Source of the DNA: Nocardia terrae
GTDB taxonomy: Bacteria > Actinomycetota > Actinomycetes > Mycobacteriales > Mycobacteriaceae
Reading direction: 5' to 3'
DNA: 64,000 nt
Assembly: GCF_009760405.1 (NCBI RefSeq)
Contig: NZ_WRPP01000001.1
Coordinates: 1,550,001-1,614,000 of the forward strand
Made by a program: the position numbers and the translations under genes. Positions 42,228-51,924 of the stretch are shown here, piece by piece. How positions within the stretch are numbered: the first letter of the stretch is position 1; each line of letters begins with the position of its first letter. Below the pieces are notes generated by a model. It made no database searches and had not been told where the DNA came from. It was given only the letters and a program-made list of their open reading frames with translations.

Positions 42228-44738
42228 TCAGCCCGCGGTGACCGAAACCTCGTCGAAGACCACTTCGCCCGCCGCGTCCGATTCGGCCAGATCCACGATG
42301 GCATTGAGGGACCAGCCGTGGTCGCCATTGGGGTCGTCGAGCACCTGGCGGACATCCCAGAATCCCGGTCGCTGCTCGACCCGGAACAGCTGCGGGCCAC
42401 GGGCGTTCGGACCGGTCCCGATGGTCTCGTATTCGTCGAAGTAGGGGCCGAGCTCGCCTTCCCAGTCCAGCTCGTCGCCCATCTCGGCCAGCGCGTCCCA
42501 GCGTTGCAGCGCCGCCAGCTCCACGCGCCGGAACATGGCGTTGCGCACCAGCACTCGGAAGGCGCGCTCGTTGGCGGAGATCGGCCGCACCGTCTCCGCG
42601 CCGAACGCGACCTGCTGTTCGTCGGATTCGGCGCCGGGATTGGTGAGCTGCTCCCACTCGTCGAGCAGGCTGGAGTCGACTTGGCGAATGAGCTCGCCGA
42701 GCCATTCGGTGATGTCGTCGAGTTCCTCGGTGCGGGCCTGCTCGGGCACGGTGCGCCGCAGCGCGCGGTAGGCGTCGGCGAGGTAGCGCAGCACCACGCC
42801 CTCGGAGCGCGCCAGCTCATAGCCGGACACCAGTTCGGCGAAGGTCATGGACCGCTCGACCATCTCGCGCACCACCGATTTCGGCGACGGCTCGAACTCC
42901 GACACCCACGGGTGCCCGGCCTTGTAGGTCTCGAAGGCGGGCTCGATCAGCTCGGCGGCCAGCGGCTTGGGCCAGGTGACCTCTTCGAGGAGTTCCATGC
43001 GCTCCTCGTACTCGATGCCGTCGGCCTTCATCTCCGCGACCGCCTCGCCGCGCGCCTTGTGCTGCTGGGCCATGAGCAGCTGGCGCGGATCCTCGAGGGT
43101 CGACTCGATGAGCGAGATCACGTCGAGGGTGTAGGTCGGCGACTCCTTGTCGAGCAGTTCCAGCGCCGCCAGCGCGAAGGGAGAGAGGGGCTGATCGAGC
43201 GCGAAGTCGCGCTGCAGGTCGACCATGAGCCGGGCGTGGCGTCCGTACTGGTCGGGTTCGTCGAGCTGCTGCACCACGCCCGCGTCGCGCAGCGCCCGGT
43301 AGAGCCGGATCGCCTTGAGGATGTGCTTGCGCTGGGCCGCGCGCGGCTCGTGGTTCTCCTCCAGCAGATGCCGCATGGCGTAGAAGCAATTGCCTTTGCG
43401 CGCAATCACATTCAGCAGCATGGCGTTGGTGACGTTGAACCGCGACTGCATAGGTTCGGGCGAGGCCGCCACCAGCCGGTCGAAGGTCTCCTCCGACCAC
43501 GACACGAAACCCTCGGGCGGCTTCTTCTTCTGGACCTTCTTGAGCTTCTTGGGATCGTCGCCGGCCTTGGCGATCAGCCGCGCGTTCTCCACCTCGTGCT
43601 CGGGGGCCTGCACCACGACCGTGCCCAGGGTGTCGTAGCCCGCGCGCCCGGCCCGCCCGGAGATCTGATGGAACTCGCGGGCATTGAGCCGCCGGGTGCG
43701 CACGCCGTCGTATTTGGTGAGTCCGGTCAGCAGCACCGTGCGGATCGGCACATTGATGCCAACGCCGAGAGTGTCGGTGCCGCAGACCACTTTGAGCAGC
43801 CCGTCCTGGGCCAGCTTCTCGACCAGTCGCCGATATTTGGGCAGCATGCCCGCGTGGTGCACGCCGATGCCGTGGCGGATGAACCGCGACAGCGTCTTGC
43901 CGAAACCGGTGGCGAAACGGAATTCGCCGATGGCCGCGGCGATGGAGTCCTTGTCGGCCTTGGACGAGATGTTCACGCTCATCAGCGCCTGCGCCCGCTC
44001 CATGGCGGCGGCCTGGGTGAAGTGCACGACGTAGACCGGCGCGAGGCTGGTGGTCACCAGATCCTCGAGAGTCTCGGTGATCGGGGTCCGCACGTACGAG
44101 AAGCTCAGCGGCACCGGCCGTTCCGAACCCGACACGATCGCGGTTTCGCGCCCGGTGCGCCTGGTCAGGTCCTCGGCGAAGAAGTCGACCTCGCCGAGCG
44201 TGGCCGACATGAGCAGGAACTGCGCGTTGGGCAGTTCGATGAGCGGCACCTGCCACGCCCAGCCGCGATCGGGGTCGGCGTAGTAGTGGAACTCGTCCAT
44301 GATCACCTGGCCGACCTTGGCCGCCGCGCCCTCGCGCAGCGCCAGATTGGCGAGGATCTCCGCGGTCGCGCAGATGATGGGCGCGTCCGGGTTGACCGCC
44401 GCGTCGCCGGTGACCATGCCGACGCGGTCGGCCCCGAAGATCTCGCACAGGGCGAAGAACTTCTCGCTGACCAGCGCCTTGATCGGTGCGGTGTAGTAGC
44501 TGCGCTCGCCCTTGTTGAGCGCGGCGAAATGCGCGCCCAGGGCGACCAGCGACTTGCCGGATCCGGTCGGCGTGTTGAGGATGACGTTCGACCCGGTGAC
44601 CAGTTCCAGCAGCGCCTCCTCCTGCGCCGGGTAGAGGTTCAGCCCCTCACCGGCGGCCCAGTCGGCGAATGTCTCGTACAGCCAATCCGGATCCACGTCG
44701 GGTACGGCACGGTCGGGAACCAGTTCGGACAGCTGCAC
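42228..44738 (-). CDS. DEAD/DEAH-box helicase with DUF3516 C-terminus
   Basis: About 836 residues from GTG 44738; the start is uncertain because upstream TTG and GTG codons are also open. Walker A TPTGSGKS is at 56-63 and the motif II is DEFH (148-151), followed by SATLGEVDFF, GVHHAGMLPKYR and QISGRAGRAGYD, a superfamily 2 Ski2/HelY-like core. The long C-terminal half (about 380-836) corresponds to DUF3516. It probably unwinds RNA during decay or processing. It lies about 150 bp from the divergent-looking leader of the polyamine operon, on the same strand. Confidence 0.88.
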   Translation of the reverse strand: MQLSELVPDRAVPDVDPDWLYETFADWAAGEGLNLYPAQEEALLELVTGSNVILNTPTGSGKSLVALGAHFAALNKGERSYYTAPIKALVSEKFFALCEIFGADRVGMVTGDAAVNPDAPIICATAEILANLALREGAAAKVGQVIMDEFHYYADPDRGWAWQVPLIELPNAQFLLMSATLGEVDFFAEDLTRRTGRETAIVSGSERPVPLSFSYVRTPITETLEDLVTTSLAPVYVVHFTQAAAMERAQALMSVNISSKADKDSIAAAIGEFRFATGFGKTLSRFIRHGIGVHHAGMLPKYRRLVEKLAQDGLLKVVCGTDTLGVGINVPIRTVLLTGLTKYDGVRTRRLNAREFHQISGRAGRAGYDTLGTVVVQAPEHEVENARLIAKAGDDPKKLKKVQKKKPPEGFVSWSEETFDRLVAASPEPMQSRFNVTNAMLLNVIARKGNCFYAMRHLLEENHEPRAAQRKHILKAIRLYRALRDAGVVQQLDEPDQYGRHARLMVDLQRDFALDQPLSPFALAALELLDKESPTYTLDVISLIESTLEDPRQLLMAQQHKARGEAVAEMKADGIEYEERMELLEEVTWPKPLAAELIEPAFETYKAGHPWVSEFEPSPKSVVREMVERSMTFAELVSGYELARSEGVVLRYLADAYRALRRTVPEQARTEELDDITEWLGELIRQVDSSLLDEWEQLTNPGAESDEQQVAFGAETVRPISANERAFRVLVRNAMFRRVELAALQRWDALAEMGDELDWEGELGPYFDEYETIGTGPNARGPQLFRVEQRPGFWDVRQVLDDPNGDHGWSLNAIVDLAESDAAGEVVFDEVSVTAG

Positions 44739-44851
44739 GTCGAGCAACGTTACCGGTCGACCCGCCGAAACCCGGCAACGACCACTGGATGACACCGTCG
44801 GCGTAGCCGCCCTTGATCCCGCGCACGGCCGGAGCGAATGCGGAGGTGCGC

Positions 44852-45805
44852 CTACCGCAGCGGCGGGTTCTCCGGCCCGTCGCCGTCGCCGAACCCGGCC
44901 TGCTCGGCCAGGAAGCGCTCGAATTCCGCGCCCAGCTCGTCGCCGGTGGGCAGTTCCTGATCGCTGGCCAGCAGCGAGGACTGGCGTTCCTGCGCGGTGA
45001 CGAAGCTGTCGTACTGACGCTCGAGCGCCTGCACCACGGTCTCCACCTCGGAGTTGCCCGCGATGTGCTCGTTGACCTGTTCGCGCACCCGCGCGGCGGC
45101 GTCGGTCAGCGCGGCCAGGGGTAGCTCGAGCCCCGCGTTCTCGGCCACGTTCTCCAGCAGCGTCTGCGCGGCCTCGGGGTAGGCGGTCTGGGTCAGGTAG
45201 TGCGGCACGTGCACCGAGAAACCGACCGACTCGTGGCCGTGCTGGGCCATGCGGAATTCCAGCAGCGAGGACGCGCTGCCGGGCACCTGCAGCTCACCCG
45301 GCCAGCGCTGGTGATCGCCGATCAGATCGGAATCCGAGGCGTGGGCGGTGACGCCGAGCGGGCGGGTGTGCGGAATGGCCATGGGAATGGCCGAGAGTCC
45401 GATGGTGCGGCGCACGCCGAGCTGTTCGGCCAGCAGGCGCACCGCGGTGACGAACTTCTCCCAGCGCAGATCCGGTTCCAGCCCGGCCAGCAGCAGGAAG
45501 GGCGTGCCCGCGGTGTCCTTGAGCGCCCACAGGCTCAGCTCCGGCTCGGTGTAGTCGGAGAAGTGATCGGTCTTGAAGGTCATGAGCGGACGTCGCGAGC
45601 GGTAGTCGAGCAACTCGTCCATGTCGAACGAGGCGACCAGTTCGTGCTCGAGACTCTCCTTGAGATGCGTGGTGGCCAGGCGCACCGCGTGCCCCGCGTC
45701 GGTGAAGCCCTCGAGACCGTGCACCAGAACCGGACCCGCGCCATCGTCGGACGACAACTGCGGAGCCGGGAATTCCAGCTCGTACATTCGCGACTCGTAG
45801 TCCAT
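44852..45805 (-). CDS. PAC2 family protein
   Basis: 317 residues. The N-terminal PAC2 domain includes LVHGLEGFTDAGHAVRLATTHLKESL and later GLSAIPMAIPHTRPLGVTAHAS and FSVHVPHYLTQTAYPEAA; the C-terminus is helical and acidic. PAC2 proteins resemble eukaryotic proteasome assembly chaperones and occur in proteasome-bearing actinobacteria (Rv2125, Rv2714), with no settled function. ATG 45805 has AAGGAG. The helicase gene lies downstream on the same strand, about 110 bp away. Confidence 0.88.
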   Translation of the reverse strand: MDYESRMYELEFPAPQLSSDDGAGPVLVHGLEGFTDAGHAVRLATTHLKESLEHELVASFDMDELLDYRSRRPLMTFKTDHFSDYTEPELSLWALKDTAGTPFLLLAGLEPDLRWEKFVTAVRLLAEQLGVRRTIGLSAIPMAIPHTRPLGVTAHASDSDLIGDHQRWPGELQVPGSASSLLEFRMAQHGHESVGFSVHVPHYLTQTAYPEAAQTLLENVAENAGLELPLAALTDAAARVREQVNEHIAGNSEVETVVQALERQYDSFVTAQERQSSLLASDQELPTGDELGAEFERFLAEQAGFGDGDGPENPPLR

Positions 45806-45986
45806 CGCGTGCTCCTTCCTGCGTGGCCCACTCTCGCGACCATCCACATTGTCCCTCATGGGCATGACAGGTGTGCACCACCCGCACCAGGGGTGCAACA
45901 CGCCGACGGGTGACACACATTCCCGACGTGCCGGTACGCGGCGTGGCAATCGGTGTGAACAGCCGATTTTCGGCATAGTGGACGAG

Positions 45987-46697
45987 GTGACCGTGCCCTT
46001 CCGAACCCCCTCGCGCAGCTGCTACCGCAGGTCCGTCGGCACGGTAGGGGTCGCGTTATCGGGAGTTCTGCTCGCCGCGTGCGGAACCACGGTCTCCGGT
46101 CATCCGACGGCGGCGCGCAATCCGGTCACCCCCATCGTGAGTGTCGACGGTCTCACCAAGCTCCTGCCGGATCCGTCGCAGTTCCCCACCCGCTACACGG
46201 CGCTCGTGCTCCCCGCCGACACCGCGAAACAGGCGGCCGACGATCTGAACGGCTATCTGCCCGGGGCGCAGGTGGATCCGAGCGCCTGCGCGCCGGAGAC
46301 ACCCACCGCGGGGCCGGTCGCCGCGGTCGGCAACGACGACACCACCCGCGCCACCCTCACCGTGGTGCTCACCCGATCCACGCAACCGCTGTCGACACTG
46401 CGAAATCAGTTGCAGGGCTGCGGCACCGTGCGACTCGGGCATTCGGGGGCCACCTCGGTCGTGACCACCCAGCTGGATCCGCCGCCGCCCGCCAATGCCG
46501 ACGACTCGCTCGCCATCAAGCGCACGGTCGGCGCCGAGAACAGCCGGACCGGCCTGACCCGCACCATGCAGTCACTGGTCGGTCAGATCGGCGATGTGCG
46601 AATCAATGTGACGTACATGACCTCCGGGACCGCCTCGGACAGCGAGGCGCTCGACGCCCTGTTCACCACGGCGCTGCGCAAGGTTCGCAAGGGCTGA
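45987..46697 (+). CDS. lipoprotein of unknown function
   Basis: About 236 residues; GTG 45987 and GTG 45993 (with GAGG upstream) are both possible starts. A lipoprotein signal peptide ends in the lipobox LLAACG, followed by TTVSGHPTAARN as in many actinobacterial lipoproteins. The mature domain (VDGLTKLLPDPSQFPTRYTALVL...) has cysteines in PSACAPE and QGCGTVRLG that could form a disulfide, a pattern seen in mycobacterial sensor-type lipoproteins. The family assignment is not secure. Confidence 0.7.
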   Translation: MTVPFRTPSRSCYRRSVGTVGVALSGVLLAACGTTVSGHPTAARNPVTPIVSVDGLTKLLPDPSQFPTRYTALVLPADTAKQAADDLNGYLPGAQVDPSACAPETPTAGPVAAVGNDDTTRATLTVVLTRSTQPLSTLRNQLQGCGTVRLGHSGATSVVTTQLDPPPPANADDSLAIKRTVGAENSRTGLTRTMQSLVGQIGDVRINVTYMTSGTASDSEALDALFTTALRKVRKG

Positions 46698-46749
46698 GTA
46701 TCCCGGGGGAGGGAGCCGACCCCCGCCGTGTTCCGGCTCCCGGGCCCGA

Positions 46750-47310
46750 TCAGCAGACGGGCAGCGGCGTCGAGGACCCCGCGGAACCGCTTCCGCCCGA
46801 ACCCGATCCGGCCGAGCCGCTGCCGCCCGACCCGGTGCCCGACCCGCTGCCCGCGGAGCCGCTGCCGCCCGAGCCGGTGCCCGAGGAACCGCCGCTGGAG
46901 GAACCGGGGATGAACGAGGAGATCGGCGGGCAGGTCCCGCCCTTGCCCACCACGTAGACGGTGGAGGTGCTGGAGAGCCCCTGCCGCGCGGTGAGGTTGT
47001 AGGTGCCGTCGGTGTCGGGGTGCCAGGGCATGTTCGCGGCGGCGCCGTCACCGTAGGAGGTCGGGGTGATGGTGCCGAGCAGGGTGCCGTTGACCAGGAA
47101 ATCGACCGGGGCCAGTTCGTCGGTGCCCGAGAGCGAGACCTGGATGCTGCAGCCGTTGGCGACCGAGCAGGTCTTGTCGCTGGTGAGTCCGGCGACGCTG
47201 ATTCCGGCGATCGACGCGGTGGCCGGACCGGCCAGCATCGATCCGGCCACGAGGGCGAGCGCGGTGGCCGCACCCGCACCGGCTGCGGCTCGGTGGAGCT
47301 GAATTCTCAT
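46750..47310 (-). CDS. exported Ig-like protein with Gly/Ser repeat tail
   Basis: 186 residues. Signal peptide about 1-33 (LALVAGSMLAGPATAS), then one beta-rich Ig-like domain (about 40-125) with Cys48/Cys54 and Cys127 (SDKTCSVANGCSIQVSL...VDFLVNGTLLGTITP...DGTYNLTARQG...), then a low-complexity tail of GSGSAGSGSG-type repeats ending in LPVC. The paired 'property of the value/VNGT' core is shared with two other small exported proteins in the window. Function unknown; a surface or wall-associated role is plausible. Confidence 0.75.
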   Translation of the reverse strand: MRIQLHRAAAGAGAATALALVAGSMLAGPATASIAGISVAGLTSDKTCSVANGCSIQVSLSGTDELAPVDFLVNGTLLGTITPTSYGDGAAANMPWHPDTDGTYNLTARQGLSSTSTVYVVGKGGTCPPISSFIPGSSSGGSSGTGSGGSGSAGSGSGTGSGGSGSAGSGSGGSGSAGSSTPLPVC

Positions 47311-47433
47311 GGGGAAATCCTTTCGGCGCTTTGAAGGGGTGCGCCGGGCGGAGATTAACAGTGAAATACTAATGATTCACATGAAATCGGCACTGCTGCA
47401 GCATGATTCGTTTATCGCATGACCGGGAAGCGG

Positions 47434-48384
47434 TTACTCTCCGGTAAATCGGTAGCGCCGCACCAATTCCGCGCCCAGCCGGGCGAGTTCGGCGCGCACC
47501 GACTCCGGTTCGACCACCTCCACGGCCGCGCCCCAGCCCGCCAGCTGCTGGGCGATCATGAGCGGTGTCGGCGCGGTGATCCGGGCGCGGACCCGGCCGT
47601 CACCGGTCGGGCCGTCCAGGATGCAGTGCCGCCCCTGCTGTTTGCGCAGCACCGGCGCGAGCGTCGCGGTGATCAGCACGGTCGCCGACAGCGAGGAGCG
47701 ATGCCGCTCGACCTCCTCCACCACCTCCGACCAGGCCGTGGACAGATCGAAATCCTCCGGGCGGTGGGCGATCTCGTCGGTGGTCTCGACGGTCGCGATC
47801 CGATCCACCCGGAAGGTCCGCTGCCCGTTCTCGGTTCCGGCCACCAGGTACCAGGTGCCGTCCTTGTCCACCAGGCCCCAGGGATCGACCAGGCGCCGGG
47901 TCCGCTGCCCGGCGCGTTCGTAGCCGAGCCGGATCTTGCGGCGGCGCACCACCGCTCGCTGCAGCTCGTCCACCAGGGCGGGCGGGCGTTCATCCGATTC
48001 GCCCCAGCGCGCCGGGTCCACGACGATCGCGCCCGCCGCCGCCTCGGCCTCGAGCCGGAACGGTTGCGGCAAGGCGCGCAACAGTTTCCGCAGCGCCGAC
48101 TTGGTTTCCGAACTCGCGGTGGCCACCGGGCCCAGCAGCAGGAACAGCGCTCGGGCCTCGGTGGCGGTGAGCCCGCTCAGGTCCGTGCGCGCGCCGCCGA
48201 CCAGGGCCCAGCCGCCGCCGCGTCCCGGCTGCGGATAGACCGGAATCCCGGCCGCCGACAGCGCGTCGAGGTCGCGGCGCGCGGTCGCCACCGAGACCTC
48301 GAGTTCGGCCGCGACCTGGGCGGCCGTGACCCGGCCCCGGGTCTGCATGAACAGCAGGGTCGCCACCAATCGATCCGCGCGCAT
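47434..48384 (-). CDS. WYL-domain transcriptional regulator (DeoR-type HTH)
   Basis: 316 residues. HTH at about 1-60 (MRADRLVATLLFMQTRGRVTAAQVAAELEVSVATARRDLDAL), WYL domain about 140-210 containing GTWYLVAGTENGQRTFRVDRI, and the WCX-like C-terminal extension. ATG 48384 gives the exact family start; an upstream start would place the operator-like repeat inside the gene. It is divergent from a VOC-family gene across a perfect 13-bp inverted repeat. Confidence 0.9.
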   Translation of the reverse strand: MRADRLVATLLFMQTRGRVTAAQVAAELEVSVATARRDLDALSAAGIPVYPQPGRGGGWALVGGARTDLSGLTATEARALFLLLGPVATASSETKSALRKLLRALPQPFRLEAEAAAGAIVVDPARWGESDERPPALVDELQRAVVRRRKIRLGYERAGQRTRRLVDPWGLVDKDGTWYLVAGTENGQRTFRVDRIATVETTDEIAHRPEDFDLSTAWSEVVEEVERHRSSLSATVLITATLAPVLRKQQGRHCILDGPTGDGRVRARITAPTPLMIAQQLAGWGAAVEVVEPESVRAELARLGAELVRRYRFTGE

Positions 48385-48400
48385 GCCTGAGATTCTGCCC

Positions 48401-48431
48401 GTCAAAGTGCTCATTCGGTGAGCACTTTGAC
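48401..48431. promoter_or_regulatory. WYL regulator operator candidate
   Basis: GTCAAAGTGCTCA and TGAGCACTTTGAC are perfect 13-bp inverted arms with a 5-base spacer (TTCGG), in the 94-bp gap between the divergent WYL regulator and VOC genes. Length and position fit a repressor or activator site for both promoters; a terminator is unlikely because both genes read away from it. Confidence 0.8.
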
Positions 48432-48478
48432 TGTGATGATGGATTCATACCGACCACCACCCGATGAGGAGAACGACC

Positions 48479-48892
48479 ATGCTGCGTGGAATGGCTACCG
48501 TCAACTACTTCGCCGACGATCTCGAGGCCGCCAAGGACTGGTACAGCGAATTGCTCGGCGTCGCACCGTACTTCACCGTGCCGGGCGGCTACTACGAGTT
48601 CCGCATCGGCGACTACCAGGCCGAACTCGGGATCATCAACCGCAAGTTCGCGCCCTCGCACCCGGACGTGCCCGGTGGCCAGATCGTGAACTGGCATGTC
48701 GACGATGTGGCGGCGACCTTCGCGCGGCTGCTCGAACTCGGGGCCACGGTGTACGAGCCGATCATCGAACGCGGTGAGGGGACCGGATTCGTGACCGCCT
48801 CGGTGGTGGACCCGTTCGGCAATGTGCTGGGCATCATGTCCAACCCGCACTACCTCGAGATCCTCGCGAAGGGCCGTCCCGAACAGTCCTAG
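48479..48892 (+). CDS. VOC family protein
   Basis: 137 residues, one VOC unit: ATVNYFADDLEAAKDWYSELLGVAPYF and VNWHVDDVAATFARLLELGATVYEP...VTASVVDPFGNVLGIM. The HVDDV and DPFGN blocks are typical of glyoxalase-like proteins. ATG 48479 has AGGAG 8 bases upstream. Divergent pairing with a WYL regulator that has an obvious operator suggests inducible detoxification. Its stop overlaps that of the minus-strand Ig-like gene by two or three bases. Confidence 0.82.
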   Translation: MLRGMATVNYFADDLEAAKDWYSELLGVAPYFTVPGGYYEFRIGDYQAELGIINRKFAPSHPDVPGGQIVNWHVDDVAATFARLLELGATVYEPIIERGEGTGFVTASVVDPFGNVLGIMSNPHYLEILAKGRPEQS

Positions 48893-49326
48893 CTCGTGGA
48901 GCCCGACGAGCCCGTGGGCAGCAGGCCCGAGGAGCCGGTGCCGCCGGTGGACGGTGCCGGCGCGGTCAGGGTGTAGCCGATCGAGGCGGTCGAGCTGTCC
49001 TGTGCGGCGCTGATCGTGTAGGTGCCGTAATCCTGCGGCACCCAGGTGACCTGCGCGGTCGCGAAGCTGGGGTCCCAGCTGTCGTTGACCGGAACGGCGT
49101 AGCCGATGACGGTGCCGTTCACGGACACGGTCACCTGGTCCAGGCGGTTGTCGCCGATCAGCCGGACCCGCACGTAGCACGCCTTGCCCGGCGCGCACTG
49201 CTGGCTGTCCGACACATTGTCCACGCGGACCTGGCTGGTGTCGGCGCTCGCGGTCGGGGCCAGCAGCGCGGGCACCGCCGCCGCGGTCAGCGCGGCCGCC
49301 GCGGCGGTGAATGTCGTGCTCTTCAT
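48889..49326 (-). CDS. exported Ig-like protein
   Basis: 145 residues: signal peptide (KSTTFTAAAAALTAAAV...PTASA, cut near residue 28), one Ig-like domain with two cysteines (QQCAPGKACYVRVRLIG) and VTVSVNGTVIGYAVPV / TWVPQDYGTYTISAAQ strands, then a short GSSG tail. The cysteine-loop and VNGT features mirror the exported protein at 46750-47310, so the two look like paralogues. Function unknown. Confidence 0.72.
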   Translation of the reverse strand: MKSTTFTAAAAALTAAAVPALLAPTASADTSQVRVDNVSDSQQCAPGKACYVRVRLIGDNRLDQVTVSVNGTVIGYAVPVNDSWDPSFATAQVTWVPQDYGTYTISAAQDSSTASIGYTLTAPAPSTGGTGSSGLLPTGSSGSTS

Positions 49327-49409
49327 TGCACGCGATACTCCTTCCGGCACTTCGGATGACGAGTGCCGAGCCGGACTGTAACAGCGAGAACCCGGCTTTT
49401 CGGGCAAAA

Positions 49410-49427
49410 TGAAATGAATCCATTTCA
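49410..49427. promoter_or_regulatory. palindrome upstream of the Ig-like gene
   Basis: TGAAATG-AATC-CATTTCA is a perfect 7-bp inverted repeat, 84 bases upstream of the minus-strand exported protein gene and about 170 bases before the DUF4192 gene. TGAAAT words also occur upstream of the paralogue near 47360-47390. A shared regulator is possible but unproven. Confidence 0.4.
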
Positions 49428-49595
49428 AGTGGGGTGTGCACGATAACAACTGCCACCGACAGTGGCGGCCCGCGGCGACCGAAGCCGCGCCGAATACTCC
49501 ACAGCGCGCCGGACGGCCGCGAAAGATCCACAGGCCCAGTGAAACTCCAGGTCGGGCTCGGGAGCCGGTCGGCGTCTCGGCGCAGGCTCGATCGC

Positions 49596-50930
49596 ATGAC
49601 AGCCCCACTCGAACCCACGCCTCCCGACTCCTCCGCGCCCGGCTGCGACCCTCGCGGCCTGTCCGGCCGACCGCCGCTGGCCGATACGCCTGCCGGAGAC
49701 ATCGACCCGTTCGAATCCACGCAGGCCGAACCTCGGGAGGTCCGCGAACCCACCAGGCGGATCGAGTCCCGGCGACCCCTGCCACCTCCGTCCCCGGCGA
49801 ACTCGGCCGGGGGCTGCGAGGATCCGCCGTCGGAGGAGCCCGAGGAGCCCGAGCCGCGGCTGCGGTCGCCCGGCGATCTGATCGCCGCGGTACCGGCCAT
49901 GCTCGGGTTCATGCCCGCGCAGTCGCTGGTGGTGATCGTGCTGGCGGCCGACCCGCGAGCACCGGGCGTCCTCGCCGTCGAGATGGTGGCCCGGATGGAT
50001 CTGGACGGTCCGGGCCGAGCCGCGACCGGCATCCTGGTCGATCAGGTCGCGGGCATCTGCGTGCGGCACCGGGCGGTGGCGGCGCTGGCGCTCATCGTCG
50101 ACGACCGAGCGACGGAGCCGGAGCGCAGACACCGCGGTGTCCATGGACGCAGGCATCGCGATCTCGTTGCGGCCCTGGAACATCGGCTCCACGCCGACGC
50201 CGTGCCGCTCACGGGTGCGTGGGCGGTCCGTGCCATCGGTGCGGGACTGCCGTGGTGGAGTCTGTCCGAGTCCTCCTCGCGAGGACCGCAACCCGACCCG
50301 GCCACCTCGATGGTGACAATGCGGCACGTGCTCGACGGGCGGCCACTGCGCGGATCCCGCAAGGAGCTGACCGATCTGCTGGCCGTCGACCAGGTGCTGT
50401 GCGCCGCGACGTCGGCTGCCATGGAGATCGCGGTCGTCGCCGCGTCCCAGCGGTCGGCGCGCCTGGTGCGGCACTGCGATCCGAAGGCACAGTTGCGGTT
50501 CGAGCTGTGCCGGGTGCTGCGATACGTGGAACTGGTCGAGTCCGGCGCTCGGCTGACGCCTGGTCAGCTGGCCGAGGTGTCGGTGGCCCTGCGCGACAAG
50601 TCCCTGCGCGACATCATGTTCGGGCTCGCGCCCGGCACCCGCGCGGACAGCGCCGAGGCGACATGGCTGCAATTGGCGCGGGCGCTGCCGGATCCGGATC
50701 GCGCCGAAGCGGCCGCGCTGCTGGGCTATTGCGCCTACGTGCGCGGCGACGGACCGCTCGCGGGTGTGGCACTGGACGCCGCGCTGTCAGCGGATCCGGA
50801 GCATCGGATGGCGAATCTGCTCGAATACGGCCTGCGCTTCGGAATGCACCCGGAACGGCTGCGCGAGATCGCCGAGTCCGGCCGCGAGGCCGCCGCCGGA
50901 CTCGGCGTCGACCTCGGGCCGGAGCGATGA
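49596..50930 (+). CDS. DUF4192 domain protein
   Basis: 444 residues. The first 85 are a Pro/Glu-rich disordered leader; the rest matches the DUF4192 family, beginning RSPGDLIAAVPAMLGFMPAQSLVVIVL and ending in a tetratricopeptide-like helical part (AAALLGYCAYVRGDGPLAGVALDAAL...). Function unknown in all members I know. ATG 49596 is the first start after the intergenic palindrome. It converges on galE with 7 bases between the stops. Confidence 0.75.
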   Translation: MTAPLEPTPPDSSAPGCDPRGLSGRPPLADTPAGDIDPFESTQAEPREVREPTRRIESRRPLPPPSPANSAGGCEDPPSEEPEEPEPRLRSPGDLIAAVPAMLGFMPAQSLVVIVLAADPRAPGVLAVEMVARMDLDGPGRAATGILVDQVAGICVRHRAVAALALIVDDRATEPERRHRGVHGRRHRDLVAALEHRLHADAVPLTGAWAVRAIGAGLPWWSLSESSSRGPQPDPATSMVTMRHVLDGRPLRGSRKELTDLLAVDQVLCAATSAAMEIAVVAASQRSARLVRHCDPKAQLRFELCRVLRYVELVESGARLTPGQLAEVSVALRDKSLRDIMFGLAPGTRADSAEATWLQLARALPDPDRAEAAALLGYCAYVRGDGPLAGVALDAALSADPEHRMANLLEYGLRFGMHPERLREIAESGREAAAGLGVDLGPER

Positions 50931-50937
50931 AGCGCGG

Positions 50938-51921
50938 TCAGCGGCGCGCGGAGTGCGCGCGATCGCCCAGGGAACGCAGGAAATCCCAGGCGTCGGAGAC
51001 GATCTCGTCGAGATCGGTGTGCTCGGGCCGCCAGCCGAGTTCGGCGATGGCCTTCTCGGAGGAGGCCACCAGCACGGCCGGGTCGCCGGCGCGGCGCGGG
51101 GCGTCCACCTTGTTGATCGGCAGGCCGGTCACCCGCTCGCACGCCGAGATGACCTCGCGCACCGAGAAACCGGTGCCGCTGCCCAGATTGAAGATGCGAT
51201 GCGTCCCCGGCTGCGACTGGGCCAGCGCCTGCAGATGCGCCTGGGCCAGATCGCGGATGTGGATGTAGTCGCGCACCGCGGTGCCGTCCGGCGTCGGGTA
51301 GTCGGTGCCGAACACCGAGATGGACTCGCGCTGACCCAGCGCGGTCTGCAACACCAGGGGGATGAGATGGGTTTCCACCACACGGTTCTCGCCGAGCCCG
51401 GCGTACGCGCCGGCCACATTGAAGTAGCGCAGGCTGGTCGCGGCCAGCCCGTGCGCGGCGGCGTAGGAGGTGATGGCGTAGTCGATGGACAGCTTCGACG
51501 CGCCGTAGGGGTTGGTCGGCTGCTTGGGGGCGTCCTCGACGATCGGCACCTGCTCGGGCTCGCCGTAGACGGCCGCCGTGGAGGAGAAGACCAGGCGCGG
51601 GGTGCCCGCGGCGCGCATCGCCTCGAGCAGCGCCAGGGTCTTGACCACATTGCCGTGCCAGTACTTCTCCGGCGCCACCACCGACTCGCCGACCAGCGAC
51701 TGGGCCGCGAAATGCAGCACGCCGTCGAAGGATTCGGCGGCGATGAGCTCGACGCCCGCCGTGGCGATATCGCCCTCGACGAACTTGGCCCCGGCCGGGA
51801 CGCCGTCGGCATTGCCGGTGGACAGATCGTCGACGACCACGACCTCGTGGCCGTCCTCGAGCAGAACCTGCGCGCAGACGCCACCGACGTAGCCGGCGCC
51901 TCCGGTAACCAGAAGCTTCAC
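50938..51921 (-). CDS. galE: UDP-glucose 4-epimerase GalE
   Basis: 327 residues, extended short-chain dehydrogenase fold. The NAD motif is TGGAGYVGG (7-15), the catalytic pair is in [11 protein letters not shown] (Tyr and Lys of YxxxK) with the Ser of FSSTAAVYG, and RYFNVAGA follows. It interconverts UDP-glucose and UDP-galactose, supplying galactose for arabinogalactan-type wall polymers. It lies 3 bases after the ideR stop on the same strand, so they are probably co-transcribed. Confidence 0.92.
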   Translation of the reverse strand: MKLLVTGGAGYVGGVCAQVLLEDGHEVVVVDDLSTGNADGVPAGAKFVEGDIATAGVELIAAESFDGVLHFAAQSLVGESVVAPEKYWHGNVVKTLALLEAMRAAGTPRLVFSSTAAVYGEPEQVPIVEDAPKQPTNPYGASKLSIDYAITSYAAAHGLAATSLRYFNVAGAYAGLGENRVVETHLIPLVLQTALGQRESISVFGTDYPTPDGTAVRDYIHIRDLAQAHLQALAQSQPGTHRIFNLGSGTGFSVREVISACERVTGLPINKVDAPRRAGDPAVLVASSEKAIAELGWRPEHTDLDEIVSDAWDFLRSLGDRAHSARR

Positions 51922-51924
51922 GTA

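Noticed and set aside
42318..44792. Open frame of 824 codons opposite the DUF3516 helicase
   Set aside because: Same GC-bias shadow; the minus strand has all helicase motifs.
46790..46900. Tandem repeats that could be a CRISPR-like or VNTR array
   Set aside because: They are in-frame Gly/Ser codons of the exported Ig-like protein, with no spacer-repeat structure.
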